A stretch of 64,000 nucleotides of DNA from Nocardia iowensis (GTDB lineage: Bacteria > Actinomycetota > Actinomycetes > Mycobacteriales > Mycobacteriaceae), in NCBI RefSeq assembly GCF_019222765.1, contig NZ_CP078145.1:992001-1056000 (forward strand). Direction: 5' to 3'. The first letter of the stretch is position 1. Every line of letters starts with the position of its first letter. The notes under the pieces are model-generated. The model was not told the origin of the DNA, did not search any database, and saw only the letters and a program-made list of their open reading frames with translations. The translations under genes and the position numbers were made by a program. Shown in pieces: positions 27,667 through 36,835 of the stretch.

Positions 27667-29687
27667 TCCGCGGGCATGAAGAGCTTGTCGCTTTCTTTGA
27701 CACCGAAGGTGTTGTAGAACTCCGCCAGGTTGCGGACCACCTGGTTGCAACGGAATTCGTTGGGGGAGTGGGTGTCACTGGCGAGGTAGCGGACGGTCAG
27801 TTCCTTGGTTTGCTTCTCGCGCCAGCTGCGGGCCCAGGACAGGAACATGGTCCGGTAGTCGGGGTTGTCGATGCCGCGCCGTTTTTCCGCGATGCGGAAG
27901 GCGGCCAACGTGATCTGGAGTCCACGCAGGTCGGCAAGGTTCTCGCCGACGGTGAGCTCGCCGTTGACGTGCTGGCTCGGGTCGAGACCCTCCGGCACCA
28001 GTGCGTTGTACTGATCGATGAGCTGCTTGGCCTTGGCGTCGAACGCGGCGCGGTCCTCGGGGGTCCACCAGTCGCGGCGATTGCCGTCGCCGTCATATTT
28101 CGAACCCTGGTCATCGAAGCCGTGGCCGATCTCATGGCCGATGGTCGCCCCGACCGCACCGAAATTGACTGCGGCCTGGGCATCCTTGTCGAAGAACGGC
28201 GGCTGGAGGTAAGCGGCGGGGAAGACGATCTGATTCGAGCTCGCCGAGTAATAGGCGTTCACCGTTTGCGGCGACATTCCCCATTCGGACTTGTCGACCG
28301 GACCACCGAGTCGGGCGAACGCGCGCTTGACCTCGAAATCGTTGATGGCGAGCAGCGATTCGATCAGCTTGCCCCTGGTGATCTTCAGCTTCGAGTAGTC
28401 GACCCACTTGTCCGGGTAGCCGATCTTGGGATCGATCTTGTCGAGTTTCGCGAGGGACGCTTCCCTGGTCGCCGGGGACATCCAGGTCGAGTTGGTGAAG
28501 TTTTCCCGGTACGCGGCGATCACATCGTCGAGCATTTCCTTCGCGCGCTGCTTGGCCTCGGGCGGAAAGTACTTCTCCACGTACACTTTTCCGAGTTGCT
28601 CACCGAGCTTCTCGTCGACGATTCCGACGCCGTACTTCCACCGCTCCGGCCGCTCTTCCTGACCGTTGAGCACCCTGCCCTTGAACTCGAAGTTCGCGTC
28701 GTTGATGACCTTGGGCAGGTATGGGGCGAACTCCCGGAGCACGCTCAGCTTCAAATAGTCACGCCACGTGGGGATGTCGACCTCGGTCCACAACTGGCCC
28801 GCCGCCGTGATGAAGGACGGCTGGCCGACCACCATTGTCGCGAACAGTTCACGCGGGCGGTCGGTGTTCCCGGCCAGCCACGGGTCCCAATCGAATCCCG
28901 GTGCGAGAGCGACCATATCGGTCCAGCTGTATACGTTGTACGTGGCGTCGGCATCACGGTTGCGCACGTTGTCCCAATGCGCGGGCGCGATGCGTTTCTC
29001 CAGATCGAACACGCGCTGCGCCATGCCCGCGGGATCGGCGAAGCCGGCGCCCGCGGCGATGCGTTCGAGGAAGACCCGATACTGCGCGAGCACTTCGGCG
29101 TGTTCCGGTTTCCGGTAGTACTGCTCGCCGAGCCCGAGTCCGGACTGCCCGACCGAGGGGATATAGGCGTTCGAGTTCTTCCGATCCGTGCCGATACCGA
29201 GGCCGATCAGGCCACCGATCGGCAACTCGGCCATTACCTTCGCCAAGTCGGCCTTGGTCGCCGCGCCGTCCACCTTGGCGAACAGACCGGCCAACGGGGT
29301 CATCCCCAGTCGTTCGATCTCGTCCCAGTCCACCCGGGCGTCGTACAGGTCGCGGATCTGCTGCTCCTCGGACCCCGCCTTCGGATCCTTGATGCCCTCG
29401 ACGATCTCGCGCAGCTGCTGCTGAGTGCGTTCGAACGCCTCACTGGTCGAGCCGAAGGAGGTCTTGTCCGGCGGCAACTGGTACTCGCGCAGCCACTTCC
29501 CGTTGACATGCCGGTACAGGTCGTCCTGCGGTCGGATCGCCTCGTCCGCACCGCCCATATCGACTCCGGTGAGCGTCTTGGGCGTCTCGGTCGTGTCGTT
29601 CGAGCAGGAAACCAACACGGCGGCGGCCGGAACCGCCCCGAGCGCGATCAAGAATGCACGACGGTCCAGCTGTCCGAGACGTGTCAC
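27648..29687 (-). CDS. M13 family zinc metallopeptidase, Tat-type lipoprotein (copy 1)
   Basis: About 679 residues of the neprilysin/PepO (M13) family, predicted to be anchored outside the membrane. The signal has a twin-arginine LDRRAFLIALG and lipobox VLVSC (Cys28). The zinc site HEIGH is at about 518-522, followed by GFDDQGSKYDGDGN, and the third-ligand motif GENLADLRGL is near 580. I prefer the GTG at 29687 because GAGAGGA lies about 6 nt upstream; the frame is open to 29720. A paralogue lies directly upstream, showing a tandem duplication. M13 peptidases cut short peptides; the substrate here is unknown. Confidence 0.9.
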   Translation of the reverse strand: MTRLGQLDRRAFLIALGAVPAAAVLVSCSNDTTETPKTLTGVDMGGADEAIRPQDDLYRHVNGKWLREYQLPPDKTSFGSTSEAFERTQQQLREIVEGIKDPKAGSEEQQIRDLYDARVDWDEIERLGMTPLAGLFAKVDGAATKADLAKVMAELPIGGLIGLGIGTDRKNSNAYIPSVGQSGLGLGEQYYRKPEHAEVLAQYRVFLERIAAGAGFADPAGMAQRVFDLEKRIAPAHWDNVRNRDADATYNVYSWTDMVALAPGFDWDPWLAGNTDRPRELFATMVVGQPSFITAAGQLWTEVDIPTWRDYLKLSVLREFAPYLPKVINDANFEFKGRVLNGQEERPERWKYGVGIVDEKLGEQLGKVYVEKYFPPEAKQRAKEMLDDVIAAYRENFTNSTWMSPATREASLAKLDKIDPKIGYPDKWVDYSKLKITRGKLIESLLAINDFEVKRAFARLGGPVDKSEWGMSPQTVNAYYSASSNQIVFPAAYLQPPFFDKDAQAAVNFGAVGATIGHEIGHGFDDQGSKYDGDGNRRDWWTPEDRAAFDAKAKQLIDQYNALVPEGLDPSQHVNGELTVGENLADLRGLQITLAAFRIAEKRRGIDNPDYRTMFLSWARSWREKQTKELTVRYLASDTHSPNEFRCNQVVRNLAEFYNTFGVKESDKLFMPADQRVTF

Positions 29688-29783
29688 GAGGATTCCTCTC
29701 CCGATGCGGCCCCGCCGCATCCTCGTCAGGCGCGATTTGTTCGCCCGAGGCTACCCGCCGTCAGCGTTCGCCTGCTGCCCGTC

Positions 29784-31832
29784 TCAGAGCGTGACGCGTT
29801 GGTCCGGTGCCAGGAAGAGCTTGTCCCCGGCCACGACGCCGAAGGTGGGGTAGAACTCGGCGATATTGCGGACCACCTGATTGGCGCGAAACTCGTTGGG
29901 CGCGTGTACGTCCCTGGCGAGCAGCAGCTCCTTGGTCTGCTTGGTCGCCTGCTGCCGCCAGATCCTGGCCCAGGACAGGAACACGGTCGCCAGGTTCGGT
30001 TGTTTACCGTCCCGCTCGGCGGCGGCGCGGCATGCGGCCAGTGCGATCTGCAGCCCGCGCAGATCCGCGAGGTTCTCGCCGACGGTCAGCGCGCCGTTGA
30101 CGTGCTTACTCGGATCCAGACCCTCGGGCACCAGCGCGTTGTACTGCTCGATGAGTTGTTTCGTCTTGGCCTCGAACGCGGCCGTGTCCTCGGCGGTCCA
30201 CCAGTCGCGCCGGTTGCCGTCGCCGTCGTACTTGGCGCCCTGATCATCGAAGCCGTGCCCGATTTCGTGGCCGATCACCGCCCCGATGCCGCCGAAGTTG
30301 ACCCCGGGTTCGGCATCGGCGTCGAAGAACGGCGCCTGCAGGATGGCGGCGGGGAAGGTGATCTGGTTGGCGGTCGGGTCGTACATGGCGTTCACCGTCT
30401 GCGGCGGGAAGCCCCACTCGGCGCGGTCGACCGGCGTGCCGAGCTTGCCGAAGGCGCGCGCCTCTTCGAAAGCACGGGCGGCGCGCACGGATTCGATCAG
30501 CTTGCCCCGGGTGATCTTTACCCCGGAGTAGTCGATCCAACTGTCCGGGTAGCCGATCTTGGCGACGATTTTGTCCAGTTTTTCGAGGGCGGCCGTTCTG
30601 GTCGGCGGCGACATCCACGAGGAATTGGTGAAGTCCTGCCGGTAGGCGGCCATCAGATCGGCGACCAGGGCTTTGGCGCGGTCCTTGGCTTGCGACGGAA
30701 AGTGCTCGGCCACATACAGTTTGCCGAACGGTTCGCCGAGATACTGATTGACCGTCGCGAGCCCGTCCTTCCACGGCTCCTGCCGCTGATCGCGGCCCTG
30801 CAGCGCCTTGTCGACGAAGTCGAACGCCGCGTCCGCGACGGCCTTGGGCAGGTAGGGCGCGAACCCCTTGACGACGCTGACGCGCAGGTACTCCCGCCAC
30901 TGGGCGATATCGACGTCGGCCCACAGCTGGCCCGCGGCCGTGACGAACGACGGCTGCCGGACCACCAGGCTCTCGAAGAGCTGTTTCGGCCGGTCGGTGT
31001 TGCCCGCCAGCCAGGGATCCCAGTCGAATTGCGGTGCGAGCTTCGCCAATTCGGCCCAGTTGAGCAGGTTGTAGGTGGTGTCGGGGTCTCGGTCGCGGAC
31101 GCTGTCCCAGTGTCCAGCGGCGATCCGGGTCTCCAGATCGAGCACCCGCTGCGCGGTGGCCGCGGGGTCGGTGGCGCCCGCGCTCGCGGCAATGCGTTCC
31201 AGATAGGTCCGATAGGCCGCGAGCTGCTGGGCGTACTCGGGGTCGCGGTAGTACTGCTCGTCCAGGTTGGCGTCGATGCCCGACTGGCTGATCATGGCGA
31301 TGTAATTGCCGGAGTTCCGCTGGTCGACCACGACCTGGAGCCTGATCAGACCCGCGATCGGCAGCGCGCCCATCAGGCGCGCCAGATCCGGCTTGGTCGC
31401 CGCGCCGTCGATCGCGGCGAACAGATCGCCGATCGGCGTCATGCCGAGCCGCTCGATCTCGTCGCGATCGAGCGTGGCGTCGTAGAGATCGCGGATCTGC
31501 TGCTCCGTCGAGCCGGGCCGCGGATCTCGGATGCCTTCGACAATGCCGCGCAACTGCTGCTCGGTGCGGTCGTTGGCCTCGTCGAAGGACCCGAAGGTCG
31601 ACTTGTCCGGCGGCAGCCGATACTGCTGCAGCCAGGTGCCGTTGACGTGTCGGTAGAGGTCGTCCTGCGGTCGGATCGCCGGGTTCGCGCCCGCCATGTC
31701 GACGCCGGCCAGGCGGACTTCCGATACCTGGGACTGCTGGGAGCAGGAGGCCAGCGCCGCGGCGGCGGGCACCGCCCCGAGTGCGAGCAAGAAAGCGCGG
31801 CGATCGAGGCGGGCGGACGAGCTCAAAAGCAT
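29784..31832 (-). CDS. M13 family zinc metallopeptidase, Tat-type lipoprotein (copy 2)
   Basis: About 682 residues, paralogous to the downstream gene over its full length: SARLDRRAFLLALGAVPAAA with lipobox LASC (Cys30), HEIGHGFDDQG with zinc ligands at about 522-526, and GENLADLRGL. The ATG at 31832 is chosen because the signal peptide starts there; the frame stays open to 31940, but those extra residues would bury the signal. AAGGGG immediately precedes the ATG, an unusually tight spacing, so the start is uncertain. It is divergent from rplN. Confidence 0.88.
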   Translation of the reverse strand: MLLSSSARLDRRAFLLALGAVPAAAALASCSQQSQVSEVRLAGVDMAGANPAIRPQDDLYRHVNGTWLQQYRLPPDKSTFGSFDEANDRTEQQLRGIVEGIRDPRPGSTEQQIRDLYDATLDRDEIERLGMTPIGDLFAAIDGAATKPDLARLMGALPIAGLIRLQVVVDQRNSGNYIAMISQSGIDANLDEQYYRDPEYAQQLAAYRTYLERIAASAGATDPAATAQRVLDLETRIAAGHWDSVRDRDPDTTYNLLNWAELAKLAPQFDWDPWLAGNTDRPKQLFESLVVRQPSFVTAAGQLWADVDIAQWREYLRVSVVKGFAPYLPKAVADAAFDFVDKALQGRDQRQEPWKDGLATVNQYLGEPFGKLYVAEHFPSQAKDRAKALVADLMAAYRQDFTNSSWMSPPTRTAALEKLDKIVAKIGYPDSWIDYSGVKITRGKLIESVRAARAFEEARAFGKLGTPVDRAEWGFPPQTVNAMYDPTANQITFPAAILQAPFFDADAEPGVNFGGIGAVIGHEIGHGFDDQGAKYDGDGNRRDWWTAEDTAAFEAKTKQLIEQYNALVPEGLDPSKHVNGALTVGENLADLRGLQIALAACRAAAERDGKQPNLATVFLSWARIWRQQATKQTKELLLARDVHAPNEFRANQVVRNIAEFYPTFGVVAGDKLFLAPDQRVTL

Positions 31833-31949
31833 CCCCTTTTCGGTACGGTCGAGCCGAACGGTGTATCTCCTTTTGATCTTGCTCGATCCGAGGGTAGCGG
31901 CGCGAAACGACTCGCCAGCAGTGACGCCGGTCGCAAACATGACCCGGAT

Positions 31950-31978
31950 TTGGGCCGACCTGCGAATTCACCTACACT
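31950..31978 (+). promoter_or_regulatory. Promoter of the rplN transcription unit
   Basis: TTGGGC (31950), 17 bp, then TACACT (31973) looks like a sigma-70 type promoter. The sequence from the -10 onward is shared with the rpsH promoter. About 180 nt of untranslated leader follow before rplN. Confidence 0.6.
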
Positions 31979-31992
31979 AGACCGGTTGCCTG
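31972..31992 (+). repeat. 21 bp direct repeat, copy 1 (rplN promoter)
   Basis: A 21 bp stretch beginning CTACACTAGACCGG and ending TTGCCTG is identical to 39866-39886. Both copies include the -10 box and likely transcription start of a ribosomal-protein operon half. Confidence 0.8.
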
Positions 31993-32159
31993 CGGGAGCT
32001 ATGCCCGCAATCCGGCAGCGAACCCCCAGTGGTTGGTTCTCGAGTTGCACACTCAGGCCGAAGAAATCGCTGGCAGGCGCGCGTCCGGAGGGCAACTGAC
32101 CATGCCCGTCGGGTCGGCAATCCGGCGTGCGTATACGTCCAGGTCAAGGAGGAGCTGAA

Positions 32160-32528
32160 GTGATTCAGCAGGAGTCGCGACTGCGCGTCGCCGACAACAC
32201 GGGTGCGAAGGAAATTCTCTGCATCCGCGTTCTCGGTGGTTCGTCACGTCGCTATGCCGGTATCGGCGACATCATCGTCGCCACCGTGAAGGACGCTGTC
32301 CCCGGTGGCAACGTCAAGAAGGGTGAGGTCGTCAAGGCCGTCATCGTGCGCACCACCAAGGAGCGCCGTCGCCCGGATGGTTCCTACATCAAGTTCGACG
32401 AGAACGCGGCCGTGCTGATCAAGGCGGACAACGACCCGCGTGGCACCCGCATCTTCGGCCCGGTCGGGCGCGAACTGCGTGAGAAGAAGTTCATGAAGAT
32501 CGTTTCGCTGGCCCCGGAGGTGCTCTGA
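32160..32528 (+). CDS. rplN: 50S ribosomal protein L14
   Basis: 122 residues, standard for L14, starting [20 protein letters not shown] and ending [15 protein letters not shown] start with AAGGAGGA about 6 nt upstream. First gene of this half of the spc operon. The S10-operon genes (rpmC, rpsQ) that often precede rplN are absent; an M13 peptidase lies upstream instead. Confidence 0.98.
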   Translation: MIQQESRLRVADNTGAKEILCIRVLGGSSRRYAGIGDIIVATVKDAVPGGNVKKGEVVKAVIVRTTKERRRPDGSYIKFDENAAVLIKADNDPRGTRIFGPVGRELREKKFMKIVSLAPEVL

Positions 32529-32529
32529 C

Positions 32530-32847
32530 ATGAAGGTGCACAAGGGCGACACCGTGCTCGTCATCTCGGGTAAGGACAAGGGCGCGAAGGGCAAGGTCAT
32601 TCAGGCCTACCCGGAACGCAACCGGATCCTGGTCGAGGGCGTGAACCGGATCAAGAAGCACGTCGCGAACTCCGCCAACCAGCGCGGCGCCTCTTCGGGC
32701 GGCATCGTGACCCAGGAAGCTCCGATCCACGTGTCCAACGTGATGATCGTCGACTCCGATGGCAAGCCGACCCGCGTCGGCTACCGGACCGATGAGGAGA
32801 GCGGCAAGCGGGTCCGGATCTCCCGTAACAACGGGAAGGACATCTGA
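32530..32847 (+). CDS. rplX: 50S ribosomal protein L24
   Basis: 105 residues with the KOW motif [20 protein letters not shown], an assembly initiator of the large subunit. It starts 1 nt after the rplN stop, so it is co-transcribed and likely translationally coupled. Confidence 0.98.
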   Translation: MKVHKGDTVLVISGKDKGAKGKVIQAYPERNRILVEGVNRIKKHVANSANQRGASSGGIVTQEAPIHVSNVMIVDSDGKPTRVGYRTDEESGKRVRISRNNGKDI

Positions 32848-32849
32848 GC

Positions 32850-33410
32850 ATGACTACCACTGAAAACCAGCCGCGTCTGAAGGCGCGCTACCGTGCCGAG
32901 ATCAAGGACGCGCTGAACAGCGAGTTCAACTACGCCAACGTGATGCAGATCCCCGGCGTGGTCAAGGTTGTCGTGAACATGGGTGTCGGCGACGCCGCCC
33001 GGGACGCGAAGCTGATCAACGGCGCCGTCAAGGACCTCGAGCTGATCACCGGTCAGAAGCCGGAGATCCGCAAGGCGACCAAGTCGATCGCGCAGTTCAA
33101 GCTGCGTGAGGGCATGCCCATCGGTGCGAAGGTCACGCTGCGTGGCGATCGCATGTGGGAGTTCCTCGACCGCCTGGTCTCCATCGCGCTGCCCCGTATC
33201 CGCGACTTCCGCGGCCTGTCGCCGAAGCAGTTCGACGGCAACGGCAACTACACGTTCGGCCTCAGCGAGCAGTCGATGTTCCACGAGATCGACGTGGACT
33301 CCATCGACCGCCCGCGCGGTATGGACATCACCGTCGTGACCACCGCGACGAACAACGAAGAGGGCCGCGCCCTGCTCAAGCACCTCGGCTTCCCGTTCAA
33401 GGAGAACTGA
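32850..33410 (+). CDS. rplE: 50S ribosomal protein L5
   Basis: 186 residues, full length, a 5S rRNA-binding protein; the signature [20 protein letters not shown] and the C-terminal [15 protein letters not shown] are present. It lies 2 nt after rplX. Confidence 0.98.
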   Translation: MTTTENQPRLKARYRAEIKDALNSEFNYANVMQIPGVVKVVVNMGVGDAARDAKLINGAVKDLELITGQKPEIRKATKSIAQFKLREGMPIGAKVTLRGDRMWEFLDRLVSIALPRIRDFRGLSPKQFDGNGNYTFGLSEQSMFHEIDVDSIDRPRGMDITVVTTATNNEEGRALLKHLGFPFKEN

Positions 33411-33412
33411 CG

Positions 33413-33598
33413 ATGGCCAAGAAAGCACTGCGAATCAAGGCCGAAGCCAAGCCGAAGTTCGCTGTCCGCGCCTACACCCGCTGCCAGCGTTGCGGTCGTC
33501 CGCACGCCGTCTACCGCAAGTTCGGCCTCTGCCGCGTCTGCCTTCGCGAGATGGCGCACCGCGGCGAGCTGCCGGGCGTGCACAAGAGCTCCTGGTGA
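33413..33598 (+). CDS. rpsZ: 30S ribosomal protein S14, zinc-binding type (S14Z)
   Basis: 61 residues, the short zinc form. Two Cys pairs, CQRC and CRVC, form the zinc ribbon. It starts 2 nt after rplE. It is the last gene before a strong terminator and the toxin island; in related actinomycetes rpsH follows directly. Confidence 0.97.
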   Translation: MAKKALRIKAEAKPKFAVRAYTRCQRCGRPHAVYRKFGLCRVCLREMAHRGELPGVHKSSW

Positions 33599-33643
33599 GC
33601 TTGCGCTCTTCGTGAGTGCACTCGCGTAAGCGAAATACCGTAC

Positions 33644-33675
33644 AAAGGCACGGCCTCCTGTGAGGCCGTGCCTTT
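33644..33675 (+). terminator. Hairpin terminator after rpsN
   Basis: A perfect 14 bp stem (AAAGGCACGGCCTC / GAGGCCGTGCCTTT) with a 4 nt loop, 45 bp after the rpsN stop. It indicates that transcription of the first operon half ends here instead of reading into rpsH. Confidence 0.8.
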
Positions 33676-33805
33676 GCGCGTTGATTCGCGCTTGTTTCGA
33701 TGGTGATTTCGCCGAGGGCTTGTCGGGCGCGGAATCCAGCGGAACCGGGGCGACGTCTGGTGCGTCATACAAGGAACAGGGGGTCGCCATCGAGAGGAGT
33801 GGGCC

Positions 33806-34117
33806 ATGGGAGATCCATCGTCGCTATCGGTTGAGCCCGAAGAGGTGAAAGCGTTGGGGCGCATGGCCTACCAGATCGCGGACGAGTTGAAGTCCGGGTA
33901 CGCGTCGCTGGTAACCGACACGAAGGTGACGATCGACAGCTGGGCGGGGAACAACGCGAGCGTTTTCACTGCCGCGTGGGATGAGTTCCACGAGGGAGCG
34001 GACCAGGTGTGGGATGCGTTGTTCGAGCTGGCAGAAAAGCTGGGAGTGACTGCCGAGACGCTCCGCGCGACCGACCAGTCGTTCGCCTCGGGCGTCAGCT
34101 CCCTGGACCTACCCTGA
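33806..34117 (+). CDS. WXG100-family type VII secretion protein (ESAT-6-like)
   Basis: A 103-residue helical hairpin protein with the turn motif SWAGNNASVFTAAW (WxG) in the middle. Such proteins pair with a partner and with LXG/WXG-type toxins for export by an ESX/T7SS machine. AGAGGAG lies 6 nt before the ATG. It is followed 13 nt later by a second WXG100-like gene and then a toxin, so the three form an export module. No YxxxD/E signal is obvious. Confidence 0.85.
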   Translation: MGDPSSLSVEPEEVKALGRMAYQIADELKSGYASLVTDTKVTIDSWAGNNASVFTAAWDEFHEGADQVWDALFELAEKLGVTAETLRATDQSFASGVSSLDLP

Positions 34118-34130
34118 ACAGGCCGATCCC

Positions 34131-34433
34131 ATGACTGCCGATACACCAGCATTCTCGGTCGAACTCGACAAGCTCGAGGAGTTGGCCGCACGCATGCGCG
34201 CCTACAAAGCGGCCGTTGCCGATCGTCTGGCGGAACTCGAGGCGAAAGCCAAAGAAGTCGAGGGCGTGTGGGTCGGCGGCGCGGCGGTTGCCTATAGCGA
34301 GGCGCACCGGGAATGGGTGGCCGGGGTTACCGATATGCAAGACGGCCTCGCGGCTCTCCAGGATGCCCTGAAGAAGGCGCACGAAAGCTATACCACCGCC
34401 GGATCCCAGGCCCTACGGATTCTCGGCGTATGA
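34131..34433 (+). CDS. WXG100-like partner protein
   Basis: A 100-residue protein with an Ala/Glu/Lys-rich coiled helix, a turn at VWVGGAAVAYSEAHREW (WxG) and a second helix. It is a likely heterodimer partner of the preceding protein or of the toxin N-terminus. Its TGA overlaps the toxin's ATG (ATGA), so translation is coupled. Confidence 0.82.
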   Translation: MTADTPAFSVELDKLEELAARMRAYKAAVADRLAELEAKAKEVEGVWVGGAAVAYSEAHREWVAGVTDMQDGLAALQDALKKAHESYTTAGSQALRILGV

Positions 34434-35752
34434 GCGACAAACTCGAGGTCGACCCGAAGGTCTACTACCAGGCCGCCATCAACTGCTTCGACGCCGCCGC
34501 CGCACTGAACGACAGCTTCAAATACGTCTTCGGCGAACTCAACAGCTGCGGACAGATGGCAGGCCGAGACGAAGACGGCCGCGCATGGGCAGCCTCGTAC
34601 GACGAGTCGGCCCGCGAAGCCGTGTCATTCTTCGACCAGACCTTTTCGACCCTTCGCGCATACGGCACCGCTCTCAACGACATCGGTTTCGAACACGCCA
34701 AGTCCGATGCCGCCCTGAAGGGAACAGCGCAGCCGGACAGACCGCAGGACAAGGCATCAACAGTGACCTTCGGGCCCTACGCCCTCCCCGCGTCAGCCGC
34801 GGGCGGAACCCCACAGGGCCTGACCCAAGCGTCCATCGAAGTACTAGACGCCATCAATTGCCCCCTCTCAGACGGCAATACCGACACCCTCGCCAAGGCG
34901 GCCGACGCCTGGGATCGCCTCGGCACGATCTACCAGAACACCAACGCCAAAGACAAGATCACCATTGCGGCAAGCCTTTTCGATGGCGTCACGTCCAGGG
35001 ATGCAGTGCAGGTCCGGGAGGACCTGAAAACCCTGGAAACCTCCATCGGAGCCCTACTCGACACGTGCAAACAGATCAGCAAATCTTGCACCGACTACAA
35101 GAATGCGATCCAAGAGCTCCGCGACGAGGTCAAGGGATTCATAGAATCCATCATCGCGGAAGCCGCCATCAACGTGGCGGTCATCGTCATAGCCTCATGC
35201 CTAACTGGCGTCGGCGGCGTAATCGCCGGCGCCAAAGCCGCCGACTCCGCACGAAGATGGGCCGAAAAGATCAAAGCGGCCGTCACCGCCTGGCGCGCCC
35301 GTAAAGCCCTGCAGCTCAAGGGCTTGGCCGACGACGCCAAGGCCGCGATGGCCAAAGCCAAACAGGCCGTCAAAGACCTGCACGAGCGACTACGCAAGAA
35401 AGGCGATGACGCCGGAAAGGCTCCCAAAGCTTCCCTCAAGAACGAACTGGACAGGGCACAGACTTGGACCGGTGGAAACTTGCCGACCAAGGGTGGGCCG
35501 CAGAACGGATATCTCGTCAAACGTGATGCTGATGGAAACATCACGAATTACTCTTTCTACGACAGTGATGGTGTGGCGACCAAACGTGTAGACTTGACCG
35601 GCGACTCGCATTTCAATAAAGCGACAGGTCAAACTATCCCGACGCCGCACGTCGTTGACATTCAGAAGTACGTGAAGCCGGATACGGGAGAGATCTTCGC
35701 CAGGACCGATCGCAACAATGTCAGGCCCGCGCTACCCGAGGAGATCCCATAG
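34430..35752 (+). CDS. T7SS-exported polymorphic toxin, predicted toxin-24-type C-terminus
   Basis: A 440-residue modular toxin. Residues about 1-230 are a helical WXG100/LXG-like export region, about 240-275 a hydrophobic segment (IIAEAAINVAVIVIASCLTGVGGVIAGA), about 290-330 a Lys/Ala-rich helix, and the last ~90 residues the variable toxin tip. The tip has GYLVKRDADGNITNYSFYD, then KRVDLTGDSHFN and IPTPHVVDIQKYV. This pattern (KRVDL-G-H, TPHVV) recalls the polymorphic toxin type 24 domain, a predicted nuclease; I assign it at moderate confidence. The next gene overlaps its stop and is AT-richer, as expected for an immunity gene. Confidence 0.8.
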   Translation: MSDKLEVDPKVYYQAAINCFDAAAALNDSFKYVFGELNSCGQMAGRDEDGRAWAASYDESAREAVSFFDQTFSTLRAYGTALNDIGFEHAKSDAALKGTAQPDRPQDKASTVTFGPYALPASAAGGTPQGLTQASIEVLDAINCPLSDGNTDTLAKAADAWDRLGTIYQNTNAKDKITIAASLFDGVTSRDAVQVREDLKTLETSIGALLDTCKQISKSCTDYKNAIQELRDEVKGFIESIIAEAAINVAVIVIASCLTGVGGVIAGAKAADSARRWAEKIKAAVTAWRARKALQLKGLADDAKAAMAKAKQAVKDLHERLRKKGDDAGKAPKASLKNELDRAQTWTGGNLPTKGGPQNGYLVKRDADGNITNYSFYDSDGVATKRVDLTGDSHFNKATGQTIPTPHVVDIQKYVKPDTGEIFARTDRNNVRPALPEEIP

Positions 35753-36165
35753 TGGAAATCGAAGACTCCGGAACAGAATTGTCGAAGATATTGGCCAATT
35801 CCAGGAGTAGCGATAATGCGACCCGGGTCAGTGCCATTCCTGAGCTCGGTCGGTATATCGATCAGCGTAGTGCTCGCGATAGGCTCGAACAAATCATGGT
35901 AGAAGACGAAATCGTGACCATGCGTGTCGACGCGGCAGAGCAGCTCGCTCGGTACGGTGGAGAAAGTGGACTCCTTGCGGTACTGAATGAATTAGGGCGG
36001 CGTAGCAAAGATTCAGATATAGACTACACGGCATATATGCTGAGCGAGCTCGACAATTTTGGCGAGTTTCCAGTTCTCAGTAAGGCGATGTCGATCGACA
36101 AAACGTTAATGTCGCCCGATGCGGAAATTGGACTGCAGAATCTGCGCGAACTCATGCAACAGTAG
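35752..36165 (+). CDS. Probable immunity protein, HEAT-like helical repeat
   Basis: A 137-residue acidic all-helical protein, with repeats around TRVSAIPELGRYIDQRSARDRL, TMRVDAAEQLARYGG and DYTAYMLSELDNFGE. The GTG start overlaps the last base of the toxin's stop codon. Position, acidity and lower GC are all typical of an immunity protein for the upstream toxin. No direct evidence of binding can be seen. Confidence 0.75.
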   Translation: MEIEDSGTELSKILANSRSSDNATRVSAIPELGRYIDQRSARDRLEQIMVEDEIVTMRVDAAEQLARYGGESGLLAVLNELGRRSKDSDIDYTAYMLSELDNFGEFPVLSKAMSIDKTLMSPDAEIGLQNLRELMQQ

Positions 36166-36210
36166 GTGCCGCGAGCTCGGTGCCCATACGAGTGAACGCA
36201 TAATCTGACT

Positions 36211-36255
36211 GACCCCGATGTCGACTACATCGCCTACCGTCTGTATGAACTCATC
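36211..36255 (+). pseudogene. Remnant of a second immunity gene
   Basis: The frame at 36211 reads DPDVDYIAYRLYELI, clearly related to DSDIDYTAYMLSELD of the immunity protein just upstream. No start or further similarity survives. This is a decayed duplicate or the end of a displaced cassette. Confidence 0.6.
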
Positions 36256-36346
36256 GTAGCTTCGACGACAGAGCGGGCGAATCGGCTGCGGCGGGTGAAC
36301 TCCTTCGATGGGCGACGAAGTCGCTGACGGGTGGCGACGCGAGGCT

Positions 36347-36748
36347 TCAGACCACGGATTCCACTTCACGCTGAATATCGACGCTGAGGAAGTCCGGGGC
36401 TGCGAGCACTCGGCGGAGCATGAAGCGGATGAACAGTGGCATGTCGGCGGCGCTCTCGTCGCGGTACACGTGGGGGTTGTCGACTTCGTAGTGGCGTCGC
36501 CTGGACTGGAGTTGACATCCGCCTGCGGCGAGAACGTTTCGCACCCAATCGGATTCGGGGCCGTACGTCAGCGCGATCACGTAGCGGTCGCCGCGCCGGA
36601 AGGCCCAGAGTGGGGTTCGGAAGATCCGACCGGACTTACGTCCACGATGGATCACTACCGCCCATCCCGGGGCCCAGGGGGCGATGAACCTGGTGAGCCG
36701 GTTGAGGCCGACCCGGTTGACGTGTGCGACCCATCGTGGAGCAGGCAT
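36347..36748 (-). CDS. F420-dependent (DDN-like) nitroreductase-family protein
   Basis: A 133-residue split beta-barrel protein of the deazaflavin-dependent nitroreductase family common in mycobacteria and Nocardia. Family motifs are GWAVVIHRGRKSGRIFRTPLW and RYVIALTYGPESDWVRNVLAAGGCQL. It is divergent from a TetR regulator with an 87 bp gap, suggesting control by that protein. Substrate unknown. Confidence 0.85.
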   Translation of the reverse strand: MPAPRWVAHVNRVGLNRLTRFIAPWAPGWAVVIHRGRKSGRIFRTPLWAFRRGDRYVIALTYGPESDWVRNVLAAGGCQLQSRRRHYEVDNPHVYRDESAADMPLFIRFMLRRVLAAPDFLSVDIQREVESVV

Positions 36749-36835
36749 CTCAAGAACTCCTCACTTGTGGAATTACTGCGTTCAGCGTATCGCGACGCCC
36801 AGCAGAAAATCAACGGTTGTAGAGTTTCTGGCATC

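Noticed and set aside
27768..32099. A 1443-codon open frame on the plus strand
   Set aside because: It is the antisense shadow of the two M13 peptidase genes in high-GC DNA; the product has no recognisable motif and the minus strand encodes complete catalytic sites.
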